Assembly (NCBI GenBank): GCA_963677475.2
Contig: CAXXQD010000021.1
Location: 124,001 to 188,000 of the forward strand
From: JABMQB01 sp963677475
Lineage (GTDB): Bacteria > Bacteroidota > Bacteroidia > Bacteroidales > Prolixibacteraceae
Direction: 5' to 3'
Length of the DNA: 64,000 bases
Part shown: positions 7,375-16,820 of the stretch, piece by piece
How positions within the stretch are numbered: the stretch's first letter is position 1
Layout: each line of letters begins with the position of its first letter
The notes under the pieces: generated by a model
The model's input: the letters and a program-made list of their open reading frames with translations, nothing else
Database searches by the model: none
What the model was told of the DNA's origin: nothing
Program-made: the position numbers and the translations under genes

Positions 7375-10300
7375 ATGGCAAAAATTTTAGGACTTGACCT
7401 CGGTACCAACAGCATTGGATGGGCTGTTGTTGAAAAAGCAGATGGAAAATTTTCATTAATAGATAAAGGTGTGAGAATTTTTCAGGAAGGAGTAAAAATT
7501 GAAAAGGGAATAGAAAGCTCAAAAGCTGCTGAACGCACTGAGCATCGAAGTGCAAGACGAATAAAATACCGTAGGAAACTTCGAAAAATAGAAACACTTA
7601 AGGTCCTTTCGGAATATGGTTATTGTCCGCATTTAACAAAAGAAGAACTGGACTTGTGGAGATACAAAAAGATTTACCCCAAAAATAATGGTTTTCGTAA
7701 CTGGTGGCTTACTGACGATGAATTAAATAAACATCCATATTATTTCAGGTATCTTGCCATAACCCAACAATTAGATTTAAACAACGAAGTAGATAGGCAC
7801 AAACTAGGCCGGTCTTTTTACCATATGGCACAACGTCGGGGATTTTTAAGTAACCGTTTGGATTCCACACCTGAAAATGAAACAGGAAAAGTAAAAAGTA
7901 GCATAAAGGAATTGCAGGATAAGAAAGGCGATAAGACATTAGGTCAGTACTTTTATGAAGATTGCTATCTGAAAGGTGAAAAAATAAGGGATCAGTATAC
8001 GCATCGTGAAGAAGATTACTTGAATGAATTTGACCGTATATGTGAATTTCAAAAAATTCCTATTGAGATCAAAGATAAATTATACAAAGCTATTTTTTAT
8101 CAGCGCCCGCTAAAATCACAAAAAGGATTGATTGGCAAATGTGTATTTGAACCCAATAAGCCCCGTTGTGCAGTTTCACGACCTGAGTTCGAAGAATTTC
8201 GGATGCTTTGTTTTATTAATAACATCAAAATAAAAACACCTTCTGATGAAAAACTAAGGTTCCTCAATGCTGAAGATCGAAATAAAATTATCCCTCGCTT
8301 TTTCTTACAGAGAGATCATTTTGATTTTGAGGATTTAGCCAAACAACTGGCCCCCAAAACGCAATACAAACATATCAGGGATAAAAATAAAAATCCTGAA
8401 GATTATTTGTTGAACTATTCAATGAAAACAACAGTAAGTGGCTGTCCGGTTTCAGCCCGTTTTAAAGAATTGTTTGGAGCGGAATTTATTGATAATGAAT
8501 ATTATTACACGAAGGATGCAAATAACAATACACCTAAACTGATTTCTGATGCATGGCACGCGCTTTATACCTTCGATTCGGACAAGAAACTAAAAGGATT
8601 TGCCCAAAACCGTTTAAACTTTAATGATGAGCAGTGTTCCATATTCCTAAAAATGCGACTAAAACAGGATTTTGCATCGTTAAGCCTAAGAGCCATAAAT
8701 AAAGTTTTGCCGTATTTACGCGAAGGTTTAATTTATTCGCATGCTGTTTTTTTAGCCAATATGGAAGAGACCATACCCGCTCATATTTGGCAAATTGATG
8801 ATAACAAGCATATTATTAAGAATGCCATTAAAGAACTAATTGAAAATCATTCCGATAATACAACAGTAACAAACATCGTTAATGGTTTTATTACCAATGC
8901 CAGGCGTAATGAAGAAATATGGAGCGAAGCGGCAAAACAATATTATCTTAAAGATTTGGACAAAAAAATAAAAGATGCTTTTGGGTCTAAAAAGTTTGAG
9001 GGCTTTTCGGAAACTAAGAAGCACAGCCTTACAACTTACGCTCAACAGTTGATAGTTGAACATATGCCTAAAAACCTTGGCAAAGGAGAGCATATAAAAG
9101 CCGAACGACTTGATGAAGCCGTTATATCATTTTTAGAAGACAACTTTGGAAAAGAAAATATTAATGGCAAAAAACTTTATCATCCCTCGGCTATAGAAAC
9201 TTATAAACCGGCCAAAAGAGGAAACGATAACAAGCTATACCTTGGCAGCCCAATAACATCATCAGTACGTAATCCTATGGCAATGCGTGCCCTGCATCAA
9301 CTCCGTTTGGTAACAAATGAACTGATAAAAGAGGGTAAAGTTGATACTAATACAAAAGTAAATATCGAAATGTCGCGAGGTTTGTTAAATGCCAATGAAA
9401 GAACCGGGTTAAAGCGTTGGCAAGACGACAGGGAGAAAAAGCGCAAAGAATATGTGGCTAAAATTAAGGAGCACTTCAACGCTGATTACGAACCCTCGGA
9501 CGATGAAATTTTAAAATATCAATTATGGGAGGAACAAAACCATATATGTTTATATACCGGAAACACAATTGGACTAGACGATTTCATTGGTGCAAATCCA
9601 AAATATGATATTGAACACACCATACCACGTAGTCAGTCTTACGATAATTCACAAGAAAATAAAACACTTTGTGAAAATAAGTTTAACCGAAGTAAGAAGA
9701 AGAATAAGATTCCTTACGAGTTGTCTAATCATTCTGAAATATTGGTTCGCATAGAGCATTGGGAAAAAGAAATTGAGAAACTTGAAAAGGAAATTGAAAA
9801 AGCGGTTCGTCAATCGAAAGGAGCGGCTGATAAAGCTCAAAAAGACCGTGCAATACAAAAACGCCACCAACTAGGGTATGAGCAAAATTATTGGCGAAAT
9901 AAATACACCCGCTTTACAATGAAAGAAGTGCCCGAAGGTTTTAAAAACAGCCAAATAGTGGATATTGGCATTATTACCAAATACTCGCGACTTTACCTTA
10001 AAACAGTTTTTCCAAAAGTATACACAGTAAAAGGAAGTACTGTTGCCGATTTTCGTAAAATGTGGGGCTTACAGGATATTTACACTAAAAAAGCCCGTGT
10101 TAACCATGTTCACCATTGTATAGATGCAATAACTATAGCGTGCATGGACAAAAGCAACTACGAAACCTTGGCAAAATTCTATCATGATTGGGAAGAATTA
10201 CATCATGCTGGAGTTGACCAACTCCCTCCTGTAGATAAACCCTGGCAATCATTTGCTAAAGATGTCAAGGAAATTGAAAAAGAAATCCTCGTTTCTCACC

Positions 10301-11376
10301 ATACACCCGATAATCTGCCAAAACAAAGTAAAAAGAAACTTCGCAAAAGGGGAGAAATCCAATACGGTAAAAATGGAAAGCCAATTTATTTAAAAGGTGA
10401 TAGTGTTAGGGGCAGCCTTCACAAAGAAACATTTTATGGTGCTATTGAAAGGGATGTTCTAAATAAGAAAGGTGAGACCGAAAAGCAAGTTAAATATGTG
10501 GTAAGAAAATCCCTTTATAGTTTAGAGGATTCAGCCATCAAGAATATTGTTGACAACCGTGTGAAGGAAATAGTAAGCAATGCCCGAAAACAAGAAAAAG
10601 AATTGCAGAAACGGATTGATTCACTAATTAAACAACGCAGAAATGCCGAAGAAACTGAGGAAGCCGAAATTGATAATAAGATAGCCGTGCTAAAGCAACA
10701 AATCGATGAACTATACTGTTTGCCAAATAAAAATGGAGCTCCTGTTCCTATTAAAAAAGTGAGGTTATATCAACCGATGGTAACCAATCCATTATCCGAT
10801 TTTAAAAAGCACCGTGATTTGTCTGACAAAATATATAAACATCAGTACAATGTTGTTAACGATGGAAATTATGTAATGGCCGTTTATGAAGGAATAGACA
10901 AAAATGATAAGCTAAAACGCAGCACTGTTATCGTTAATAATCTTGAGGCCGGAAAGTTTTATAACGGGAAGCTTGAAAAAAGCCCTTTCCCCGACAAGCA
11001 TCCAAAAACAGGATTGTATTTGAAATATCTTCTAAAAACAGGCAGTCTTGTAATGTTCTGGGAGAAATCACCTGACGAATTGAAAAATAAGAAAGTTGAT
11101 AAAACAAAGCGACTATACAAAGTAATAAAAATGAACAAAGATGGTCGTATTACCTTTAAATTTCATCAGGAAGCCAGAAACGATGAAAACCTAAAACTTG
11201 ATTATGAAAAAGAACATGGAAAGAAAGCACCTAAATCATTAACAAACGGAGAATCATTAATTGATTTTACTAATCCGTTCCCAAAACTTCTATTAAGTCC
11301 ACCTAGATTCAATTTTATAGTTGAAAAATATGATTTTGAAATCACCCCAACCGGAGAATTAAAATGGATTGAATAA
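7375..11376 (+). CDS. cas9: Cas9 endonuclease, type II-C
   Basis: An RNA-guided DNA endonuclease of 1333 residues. RuvC-I begins LGLDLGTNSIGW with catalytic D8. An arginine-rich bridge helix lies around residues 50-75 (EHRSARRIKYRRKLRK). RuvC-II has E665 in VNIEMSRG, the HNH domain has H748 in YDIEHTIPRS, and RuvC-III has H914 and D917 in VHHCIDAITIA. All catalytic residues are present, so it should cut both strands. A recognition lobe lies between the bridge helix and RuvC-II, and the C-terminal ~350 residues would be the PAM-interacting region. With only cas1 and cas2 (no csn2 or cas4) the locus is type II-C. The ATG at 7375 directly precedes the RuvC motif, as expected. Confidence 0.98.
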   Translation: MAKILGLDLGTNSIGWAVVEKADGKFSLIDKGVRIFQEGVKIEKGIESSKAAERTEHRSARRIKYRRKLRKIETLKVLSEYGYCPHLTKEELDLWRYKKIYPKNNGFRNWWLTDDELNKHPYYFRYLAITQQLDLNNEVDRHKLGRSFYHMAQRRGFLSNRLDSTPENETGKVKSSIKELQDKKGDKTLGQYFYEDCYLKGEKIRDQYTHREEDYLNEFDRICEFQKIPIEIKDKLYKAIFYQRPLKSQKGLIGKCVFEPNKPRCAVSRPEFEEFRMLCFINNIKIKTPSDEKLRFLNAEDRNKIIPRFFLQRDHFDFEDLAKQLAPKTQYKHIRDKNKNPEDYLLNYSMKTTVSGCPVSARFKELFGAEFIDNEYYYTKDANNNTPKLISDAWHALYTFDSDKKLKGFAQNRLNFNDEQCSIFLKMRLKQDFASLSLRAINKVLPYLREGLIYSHAVFLANMEETIPAHIWQIDDNKHIIKNAIKELIENHSDNTTVTNIVNGFITNARRNEEIWSEAAKQYYLKDLDKKIKDAFGSKKFEGFSETKKHSLTTYAQQLIVEHMPKNLGKGEHIKAERLDEAVISFLEDNFGKENINGKKLYHPSAIETYKPAKRGNDNKLYLGSPITSSVRNPMAMRALHQLRLVTNELIKEGKVDTNTKVNIEMSRGLLNANERTGLKRWQDDREKKRKEYVAKIKEHFNADYEPSDDEILKYQLWEEQNHICLYTGNTIGLDDFIGANPKYDIEHTIPRSQSYDNSQENKTLCENKFNRSKKKNKIPYELSNHSEILVRIEHWEKEIEKLEKEIEKAVRQSKGAADKAQKDRAIQKRHQLGYEQNYWRNKYTRFTMKEVPEGFKNSQIVDIGIITKYSRLYLKTVFPKVYTVKGSTVADFRKMWGLQDIYTKKARVNHVHHCIDAITIACMDKSNYETLAKFYHDWEELHHAGVDQLPPVDKPWQSFAKDVKEIEKEILVSHHTPDNLPKQSKKKLRKRGEIQYGKNGKPIYLKGDSVRGSLHKETFYGAIERDVLNKKGETEKQVKYVVRKSLYSLEDSAIKNIVDNRVKEIVSNARKQEKELQKRIDSLIKQRRNAEETEEAEIDNKIAVLKQQIDELYCLPNKNGAPVPIKKVRLYQPMVTNPLSDFKKHRDLSDKIYKHQYNVVNDGNYVMAVYEGIDKNDKLKRSTVIVNNLEAGKFYNGKLEKSPFPDKHPKTGLYLKYLLKTGSLVMFWEKSPDELKNKKVDKTKRLYKVIKMNKDGRITFKFHQEARNDENLKLDYEKEHGKKAPKSLTNGESLIDFTNPFPKLLLSPPRFNFIVEKYDFEITPTGELKWIE

Positions 11377-11397
11377 TTTCTAACTCCTCTTCGCATA

Positions 11398-11424
11398 CCT
11401 TCAAGGTTTTTAAAACCTTGAAGG
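11398..11424. repeat. REP-like palindrome between cas9 and the RAYT gene
   Basis: CCTTCAAGGTT and AACCTTGAAGG form an 11-bp inverted repeat around a short T/A loop. A shorter version, AAACCTTGAAGGTTT, lies after cas2 (13537-13551). A 23-bp stretch at 11412-11434 recurs with about three differences at 38013-38035. It may be the recognition element of the neighbouring RAYT, or a terminator for cas9. Confidence 0.65.
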
Positions 11425-11515
11425 ATTATTAAACAGAATGTTATTAGAACCTACTCATAATCAAGATATAAGCTTTCGGTAATTTTATCGGCACAAATAT
11501 TTTAAATAAGCGAAG

Positions 11516-12196
11516 ATGAAAACCATCCCCCTTGAATACGGAAAGTATTTTCACATTTATAACCGCGGGATTAACGGTTGTAACCTGTTCCTGGAGAACG
11601 AAAACTACGAATATTTTCTGCACCTGTACGATAAACACATCTCACCAATAGCCGAAACCTTTGCCTGGGTACTTATGAAAAACCATTTTCATTTACTAAT
11701 AAAAGTTAAAACAATAAATGAAATTCCATATATGGACCAAGCTCAGACACCCGAAGGTCTCAAAGACACTTCGGGGTCAGGGAAAAACCTTTTGGGGTCT
11801 TACCGACCCGAAAGTGTTTCAAAAAAGAAATATAACCCAACAAACCAGTTCAGCCATTTATTTAACGCCTACACCAAAGCCATAAACAAGCGCTTCCATC
11901 GCACCGGAAGCCTGTTCGAGCACCCGTTCCGAAGGATAAGAGTAGTCTCCGAAAATCATTTAAAATACCTGGTTTATTATATTCACCATAACCCAATCCA
12001 CCATGGTTTTTGTGAAGATTTCCTTGAATATCCCTGGAGCTCATACCTAACGATATTGTCACCCAAAAAAACAAAATTGAAAAGAACCGAAGTGTTGGAA
12101 TGGTATCGCAATAAAAACGATTACATGAGCTTTCATTCTTCAGGGTCAATAAAAAGGTTTAATGAGCTGAATATTGATTTTATAGGTGATAATTAA
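11516..12196 (+). CDS. REP-associated tyrosine transposase (RAYT, Y1_Tnp family)
   Basis: A protein of 226 residues related to IS200/IS605 TnpA. It starts YGKYFHIYNRGINGCNLFLENENY, carries the HUH motif as MKNHFHLLIK, and later has LFNAYTKAINKRFHRTGSLFEHPFRRIRV and YYIHHNPIHHGF, all typical of RAYTs. These enzymes nick and join single strands at REP palindromes and often serve a resident genome repeat. A stretch of about 25 residues (roughly 79-105, PEGLKDTSGSGKN...PESVSKKK) is extra relative to the usual spacing between the HUH motif and NPTNQFSHLFNAYTKA; its DNA is palindromic. It sits between cas9 and cas1, reads with them, and ends 33 bp before cas1. Confidence 0.9.
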   Translation: MKTIPLEYGKYFHIYNRGINGCNLFLENENYEYFLHLYDKHISPIAETFAWVLMKNHFHLLIKVKTINEIPYMDQAQTPEGLKDTSGSGKNLLGSYRPESVSKKKYNPTNQFSHLFNAYTKAINKRFHRTGSLFEHPFRRIRVVSENHLKYLVYYIHHNPIHHGFCEDFLEYPWSSYLTILSPKKTKLKRTEVLEWYRNKNDYMSFHSSGSIKRFNELNIDFIGDN

Positions 12197-12229
12197 CATG
12201 CGTCTTAATAAACAAAAACGAAAGAAAAC

Positions 12230-13120
12230 ATGATAAAACGAACACTATTTATTTCAAACCCATACTATTTATCCTTAAAAAACAAACAGTTGCATATTTC
12301 TGAAAAAGGCGGCATGGTAATTAAAACCACACCTGTTGAAGATATCGGGTTTTTGGTACTCGACCATCCCCAGATATCTTTTACCATGAAACTGGTGGAA
12401 GAGCTCAACGAATATAACGTAGCCACTGTTTTTTGCAACACCAAACACATGCCTTCATCCATGCTTTTGCCGCTCGATGCCCATTATATCCAGAGCGAGC
12501 TGTTCCGGGCACAAATATCGGCATCCGAACCTTTAAAAAAGAACCTTTGGAAACAAACCATCGAATCGAAAATCAGGAACCAGGCACGCCTTCTCGACAA
12601 ACTGGGAAAAAACAGCACACAATTGAAATCCATAGCAAAAAATATTAAAAGCGGGGATAGCGATAACCGCGAAGGCTTTGCAGCACGGCTTTACTGGATT
12701 GCCTTGTTCGGAAAAGAATTTATTCGCGACCGATATGGGGAAGCCCCCAACAACTTCCTGAACTATGGCTATATATTGTTGCGTTCGGCAGTGGCAAGGG
12801 CACTGGCAGGATCCGGCCTATTGGCAACATTGGGCATCCACCACAGAAACCTCTACAATGCATTTTGTTTGGCCGACGACCTTATGGAACCATACCGCCC
12901 CTATGTTGATGAAATTGCGCACGAACTCGATATGAAATACCCGGAAACAATTACACTTGAAAAAGAACACAAAGCAGAACTGCTGAAACTTATGGCTATT
13001 GATGTAAAGATTGGGGAAAACAAACGCCCGTTAATGATTGCACTATCACAAACAACTGCATCGTTGGCACGGTGTTTTAACGGTGATCAACGTAAAATTA
13101 CATTTCCGGTTTTTGAATAA
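12230..13120 (+). CDS. cas1: Cas1 integrase, type II
   Basis: Cas1 (296 residues) is the metal-dependent integrase that, with Cas2, inserts new spacers. The expected metal ligands are E148 in NREGFAARLYW, H204 or H205 in LGIHHRNLYNAFCLADDLMEPYRP, and E220 in the same block. Length and the start MIKRTLFISNPYYLSLKNKQL are typical of type II Cas1. It lies 33 bp after the RAYT gene and 48 bp before cas2, so it is probably cotranscribed with cas2. Its codon use is richer in G/C than that of cas9, suggesting modules of different history, although I have not measured this. Confidence 0.97.
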   Translation: MIKRTLFISNPYYLSLKNKQLHISEKGGMVIKTTPVEDIGFLVLDHPQISFTMKLVEELNEYNVATVFCNTKHMPSSMLLPLDAHYIQSELFRAQISASEPLKKNLWKQTIESKIRNQARLLDKLGKNSTQLKSIAKNIKSGDSDNREGFAARLYWIALFGKEFIRDRYGEAPNNFLNYGYILLRSAVARALAGSGLLATLGIHHRNLYNAFCLADDLMEPYRPYVDEIAHELDMKYPETITLEKEHKAELLKLMAIDVKIGENKRPLMIALSQTTASLARCFNGDQRKITFPVFE

Positions 13121-13168
13121 ACAGCGATTAAAGATCCTCTAAAACCCAAGTTTATAATTTATTGCCGA

Positions 13169-13507
13169 ATGGGACAAAACAGGCTTAATGCTTATCATAT
13201 TATGTGGTTATTTGTTTTTTTCGACCTCCCGGTGACAACAAAAAAAGAACGCCGCCTGGCAACACGGTTTAGGAAAGACCTGCTAAACGATGGTTTTTCG
13301 ATGATGCAGTTTTCAGTATATAACCGACATTGTGCGAGCAAAGAAAGTGCCGATGTGCATATTAAACGTGTAAAACAATTTATCCCTGAAAAAGGGCAGG
13401 TAAGCATATTAATGGTTACCGACAAACAATATGGGAACATTGTAAATATTTGGGGCAACAAGTCAAGCCCAATGCCCGAAGGCCCCAAACAACTTGAAAT
13501 GTTTTAA
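13169..13507 (+). CDS. cas2: Cas2, type II-C
   Basis: Cas2 (112 residues) forms the dimer that bridges two Cas1 dimers in the spacer-integration complex. The ferredoxin-like fold shows WLFVFFDLPVTTKKERR with the conserved Asp19 at the end of the first strand, and MMQFSVYNRHC where the second strand is expected. The ATG at 13169 gives a slightly long N-terminus; Met12 is an alternative start. It ends 217 bp before the first CRISPR repeat. Confidence 0.95.
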   Translation: MGQNRLNAYHIMWLFVFFDLPVTTKKERRLATRFRKDLLNDGFSMMQFSVYNRHCASKESADVHIKRVKQFIPEKGQVSILMVTDKQYGNIVNIWGNKSSPMPEGPKQLEMF

Positions 13508-13724
13508 GTGTATTACAAGTCCAATCATATCTAAAAAAACCTTGAAGGTTTAAATGGAAAACAGTAAATTCGTATGCCGTTCTTTGATATTTTGAACGAA
13601 TATCAATTTTTAAAATAGAAAGCAAAAAATGAGGCATCATTCCACTTCCCGGTAGGAAAACCGGAAAAACAACAAAGGTAAATTAACCTGTACCCCGGTA
13701 AATAAGGCAGGTTTAAGCCGCCAG
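13508..13724 (+). other. probable CRISPR leader
   Basis: An A/T-rich, non-coding stretch of 217 bp between cas2 and the first repeat. It holds the palindrome AAACCTTGAAGGTTT (13537-13551) and a perfect 8-bp inverted repeat TTGATATT/AATATCAA (13584-13591 and 13599-13606). The intact repeats begin at this end and the only degenerate repeat is at the far end, which fits a leader here. No clear TAnnTTTG promoter was found. Confidence 0.6.
13537..13551. repeat. REP-like palindrome after cas2
   Basis: AAACCTTGAAGGTTT is a perfect palindrome around a central G and shares its core with the longer palindrome at 11398-11424. Confidence 0.55.
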
Positions 13725-15539
13725 GTTGTGGTTTGATGTAAAATTGAAAAGATATTCAACCGTTGAATTTAAAGAAGCTGTTTTAATTGGTTGTGGTTTG
13801 ATGTAAAATTGAAAAGATATTCAACTTAGATAAAAATTTGGGCGCTGCCTATAATGTTGTGGTTTGATGTAAAATTGAAAAGATATTCAACGACTGGTTA
13901 CGTAACGTTGATCCTAAGTGGGTTGTGGTTTGATGTAAAATTGAAAAGATATTCAACATAACAGCAGCTCAAATGCAATACCCTGCGGTTGTGGTTTGAT
14001 GTAAAATTGAAAAGATATTCAACTTAACCGACCTCGATGCAACAAGTCCATTGGTTGTGGTTTGATGTAAAATTGAAAAGATATTCAACCAACTGCACAG
14101 GAACCAGCAAGTGAGCCTAGTTGTGGTTTGATGTAAAATTGAAAAGATATTCAACTTATTGCACTTATATAATCGTTGATTTCCGGTTGTGGTTTGATGT
14201 AAAATTGAAAAGATATTCAACGCTAAATCGCCAAACCCAGGTGGCTTGCCGGTTGTGGTTTGATGTAAAATTGAAAAGATATTCAACGGTAGGAAATTCA
14301 TTTGCCGCAACCGGACGGTTGTGGTTTGATGTAAAATTGAAAAGATATTCAACATTAAAGGGAATTATGCCATTGATTTCACGGTTGTGGTTTGATGTAA
14401 AATTGAAAAGATATTCAACCATATGAAGCACTATCAAATTAGGCGGTATGTTGTGGTTTGATGTAAAATTGAAAAGATATTCAACCATTGCTTTAGCGGC
14501 TGACCCCAGCTTGCTGTTGTGGTTTGATGTAAAATTGAAAAGATATTCAACATTTTACCATTAAAGCATTAAGGGACGCGTGTTGTGGTTTGATGTAAAA
14601 TTGAAAAGATATTCAACAGAAGCAAAGGACAGTCCTGACACGCAGGCGTTGTGGTTTGATGTAAAATTGAAAAGATATTCAACTGACACAGCCTTTAAGC
14701 CTTCTGATCCATTGTTGTGGTTTGATGTAAAATTGAAAAGATATTCAACATCAAGGGAAATTATTCCGTTGATTTTACGGTTGTGGTTTGATGTAAAATT
14801 GAAAAGATATTCAACACAGCAGGAATAGAAATAGATACCCCTACTGTTGTGGTTTGATGTAAAATTGAAAAGATATTCAACTACGAACCAAAAGGGATTG
14901 TTCATGCCGAAGTTGTGGTTTGATGTAAAATTGAAAAGATATTCAACTGCAAGAAAAAAGAATGGATGGAAGCTACGGTTGTGGTTTGATGTAAAATTGA
15001 AAAGATATTCAACACCCCATTTAATACATTTACTGCAGGAACAGTTGTGGTTTGATGTAAAATTGAAAAGATATTCAACGAAAGATATAACACCGTTAGA
15101 GATAACAAGGTTGTGGTTTGATGTAAAATTGAAAAGATATTCAACGAAAATCGCAGCTTATCACAAAGCAAAAGGGTTGTGGTTTGATGTAAAATTGAAA
15201 AGATATTCAACCTACATTAAGAATATAAAAACATTCCATGGGTTGTGGTTTGATGTAAAATTGAAAAGATATTCAACAAAACGTGGATTAACACTAGAAG
15301 TGGCGTTGTTGTGGTTTGATGTAAAATTGAAAAGATATTCAACACAAGAACAATCGAGTCAGATATATTTTTAGTTGTGGTTTGATGTAAAATTGAAAAG
15401 ATATTCAACGCTTAAAGCCATGTAGAATGGAACTTTTGGTTGTGGTTTGATGTAAAATTGAAAAGATATTCAACTTTGCTTGTCCGTAAAACCTAGGCTC
15501 AGAGTTGTGGTTTGATGTAAAATTGAAAACAAAGAAAAC
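13725..15539 (+). CRISPR. type II-C CRISPR array, 28 repeats and 27 spacers
   Basis: The 36-bp repeat starts GTTGTGGTTTGATGTAAAAT and ends AAGATATTCAAC. Twenty-seven copies, from 13725 to 15474, look identical. The last (15504-15539) keeps the first 26 bases but only about half of the final ten. Spacers are 30 bp except the first and the last two (29 bp). The tracrRNA anti-repeat pairs with the 5' part of the plus-strand repeat, so crRNAs are read from the plus strand with the spacer 5' of the repeat. Spacers 10 (14354-14383) and 16 (14750-14779) are related. By eye I saw no spacer matching elsewhere in the window. Confidence 0.99.
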
Positions 15540-15541
15540 GC

Positions 15542-15564
15542 CCACCTGCTCCCAAAGCAGGTGG
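15542..15564 (-). terminator. hairpin at array end, probable terminator for the 15603-17375 genes
   Basis: CCACCTGCT/AGCAGGTGG is a perfect 9-bp stem with a 5-base loop. On the minus strand it is followed by GCGTTTTCTTTGTTTTC, a T-rich tract formed by the degenerate end of the last CRISPR repeat. It could also stop array transcription, but no T run follows on the plus strand. Confidence 0.6.
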
Positions 15565-15602
15565 ATAATTGTGAATTAAGCTACTTTCCCGACATTTTAT
15601 AC

Positions 15603-15920
15603 TCAACGTGCATAGGCCTGTATTTCGTCAATCAGTCCTTGGTCATAGGCTTGTTTAACGATTTTCCAATCGCCCAGGCGGTTAAAATACAAACTTGCAT
15701 AGTTTCGTTGAATCAGCGAACCATGAAAGAGATACCATTCAATTTGTTTAATGCCCTGCGGGTTTTGTACCAAACTAAGGGCATAATCAACGTAACGGGT
15801 CATTGCCAAATCCGATTGATCGGTCAGGTTTTCCATGATATCGTTGATATCCTGTGAAGTGCCCCGGATTGCTTTGCCAATCAATATTTTTAATGTTCCT
15901 GTGAACGGGTAATTCCTCAT
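15603..15920 (-). CDS. conserved-looking hypothetical protein
   Basis: I do not recognise this 105-residue protein. It has no signal peptide or membrane segment. It looks mainly helical, with regularly spaced aromatic residues (YVDYALSLVQNP, EWYLFHGSLIQRNYASLYFNRLGDWKIV), which could suggest a small helical-repeat fold. It starts 2 bp after the stop of the alpha/beta hydrolase gene, implying translational coupling, and the hairpin at 15542-15564 ends the unit. Coding is supported by normal codon use, the coupling and the lack of a competing frame. Confidence 0.75.
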   Translation of the reverse strand: MRNYPFTGTLKILIGKAIRGTSQDINDIMENLTDQSDLAMTRYVDYALSLVQNPQGIKQIEWYLFHGSLIQRNYASLYFNRLGDWKIVKQAYDQGLIDEIQAYAR

Positions 15921-15922
15921 TT

Positions 15923-16762
15923 TTAAAGTGCAAATTTTTCAATTGTTTCTTGCTGGTTTAAAACAACATGACCGGTGTCTTTTAAAACAATTCCCTCAAA
16001 ATCAGCCAGGTTTGTTTTCATTCGTTCATAGGTTTTAAATGAATTGTAAAAACAATCGTTATCGCCACCAATAAACAGGGTTGGTGACTGAATTTTATGT
16101 AATTCTTCATCCGAAAACAGAGGCATCATATCTGTTCGTGGCAAAAAGTTTTTCCGGATTATTTTTGAGAATTGGATGGTTGCCTCATCGAATTCAAGGT
16201 CGCCATAAACCATTCTGGTAAGCTTTTTAAATCCCATGTTTCCGAGAATTGATGTAAAAACAATCCAAAATATGGATGATAACTTGATCTGCGTTATTCC
16301 GGCAGTTGACAATAGTACCAGTTTGTTCACCATTTTCGGTACCCGGATTGCAAAATCAAGCGCTATCCATCCCCCCAACGAGCAACCAACAAGAACGGCA
16401 CTGGGTATTTTCAGGAAACGAAAAACTTCTTCCAGCCAATTTGAAAAATGTTTGCCTTTAAAACCGATCCTTTCTTCAGAACTATTTCCGCACTCTCCCG
16501 GAATATCAATGGCAAAAACATGGAAGTTTGTGCCATAGGTCTTTACGTCATTCGCCCACATTGCCGAATTTGAACCAGAGCCATGCAGCAAAACCATTGG
16601 TGGTTTTGACTTATCCCCGCTTTCAATAACAAAAGTATTTCCAACATAGGTTGGAATAAAATGCCTTTGACATGGTTGTTGCCATCGGGACAAAATACCT
16701 TCATAAAATGTCTGTATTTCAGCTTTCCCTTCTTTCGATTTATAAATACTTGCCATCGCCAT
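15923..16762 (-). CDS. alpha/beta hydrolase
   Basis: A cytoplasmic serine hydrolase of 279 residues. The oxyanion-hole segment is LLHGSGSNSAMW. The nucleophile elbow is GCSLGG with Ser128, and D236 (GGDND) and H265 (DTGHVV) complete the triad. The lid between strands 6 and 7 is short. Substrate cannot be read from sequence; relatives act on esters, lactones or C-C bonds. ATGs at 16762 and 16756 are both possible starts. It lies between a Crp/Fnr regulator (58 bp upstream, same strand) and a coupled small gene, so control by that regulator is plausible. Confidence 0.9.
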   Translation of the reverse strand: MAMASIYKSKEGKAEIQTFYEGILSRWQQPCQRHFIPTYVGNTFVIESGDKSKPPMVLLHGSGSNSAMWANDVKTYGTNFHVFAIDIPGECGNSSEERIGFKGKHFSNWLEEVFRFLKIPSAVLVGCSLGGWIALDFAIRVPKMVNKLVLLSTAGITQIKLSSIFWIVFTSILGNMGFKKLTRMVYGDLEFDEATIQFSKIIRKNFLPRTDMMPLFSDEELHKIQSPTLFIGGDNDCFYNSFKTYERMKTNLADFEGIVLKDTGHVVLNQQETIEKFAL

Positions 16763-16820
16763 ATTTTTTTAGCAAAGGACAGGATAGTTGTGCAAATAAA
16801 TTTTGACATGGATCAAAAAA

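Noticed and set aside
11398..11424. Simple cas9 terminator
   Set aside because: The hairpin is not followed by a T run and related sequences occur at other intergenic sites, so it is listed as a REP-like repeat; a terminator role is not excluded.
13969..15408. Several open frames on both strands across the CRISPR array, with repeating LWFDVKLKRYST or LNIFSILHQTTT
   Set aside because: They are translations of the CRISPR repeat with spacers between; the 66-bp unit is a multiple of three, so frames stay open. Not genes.
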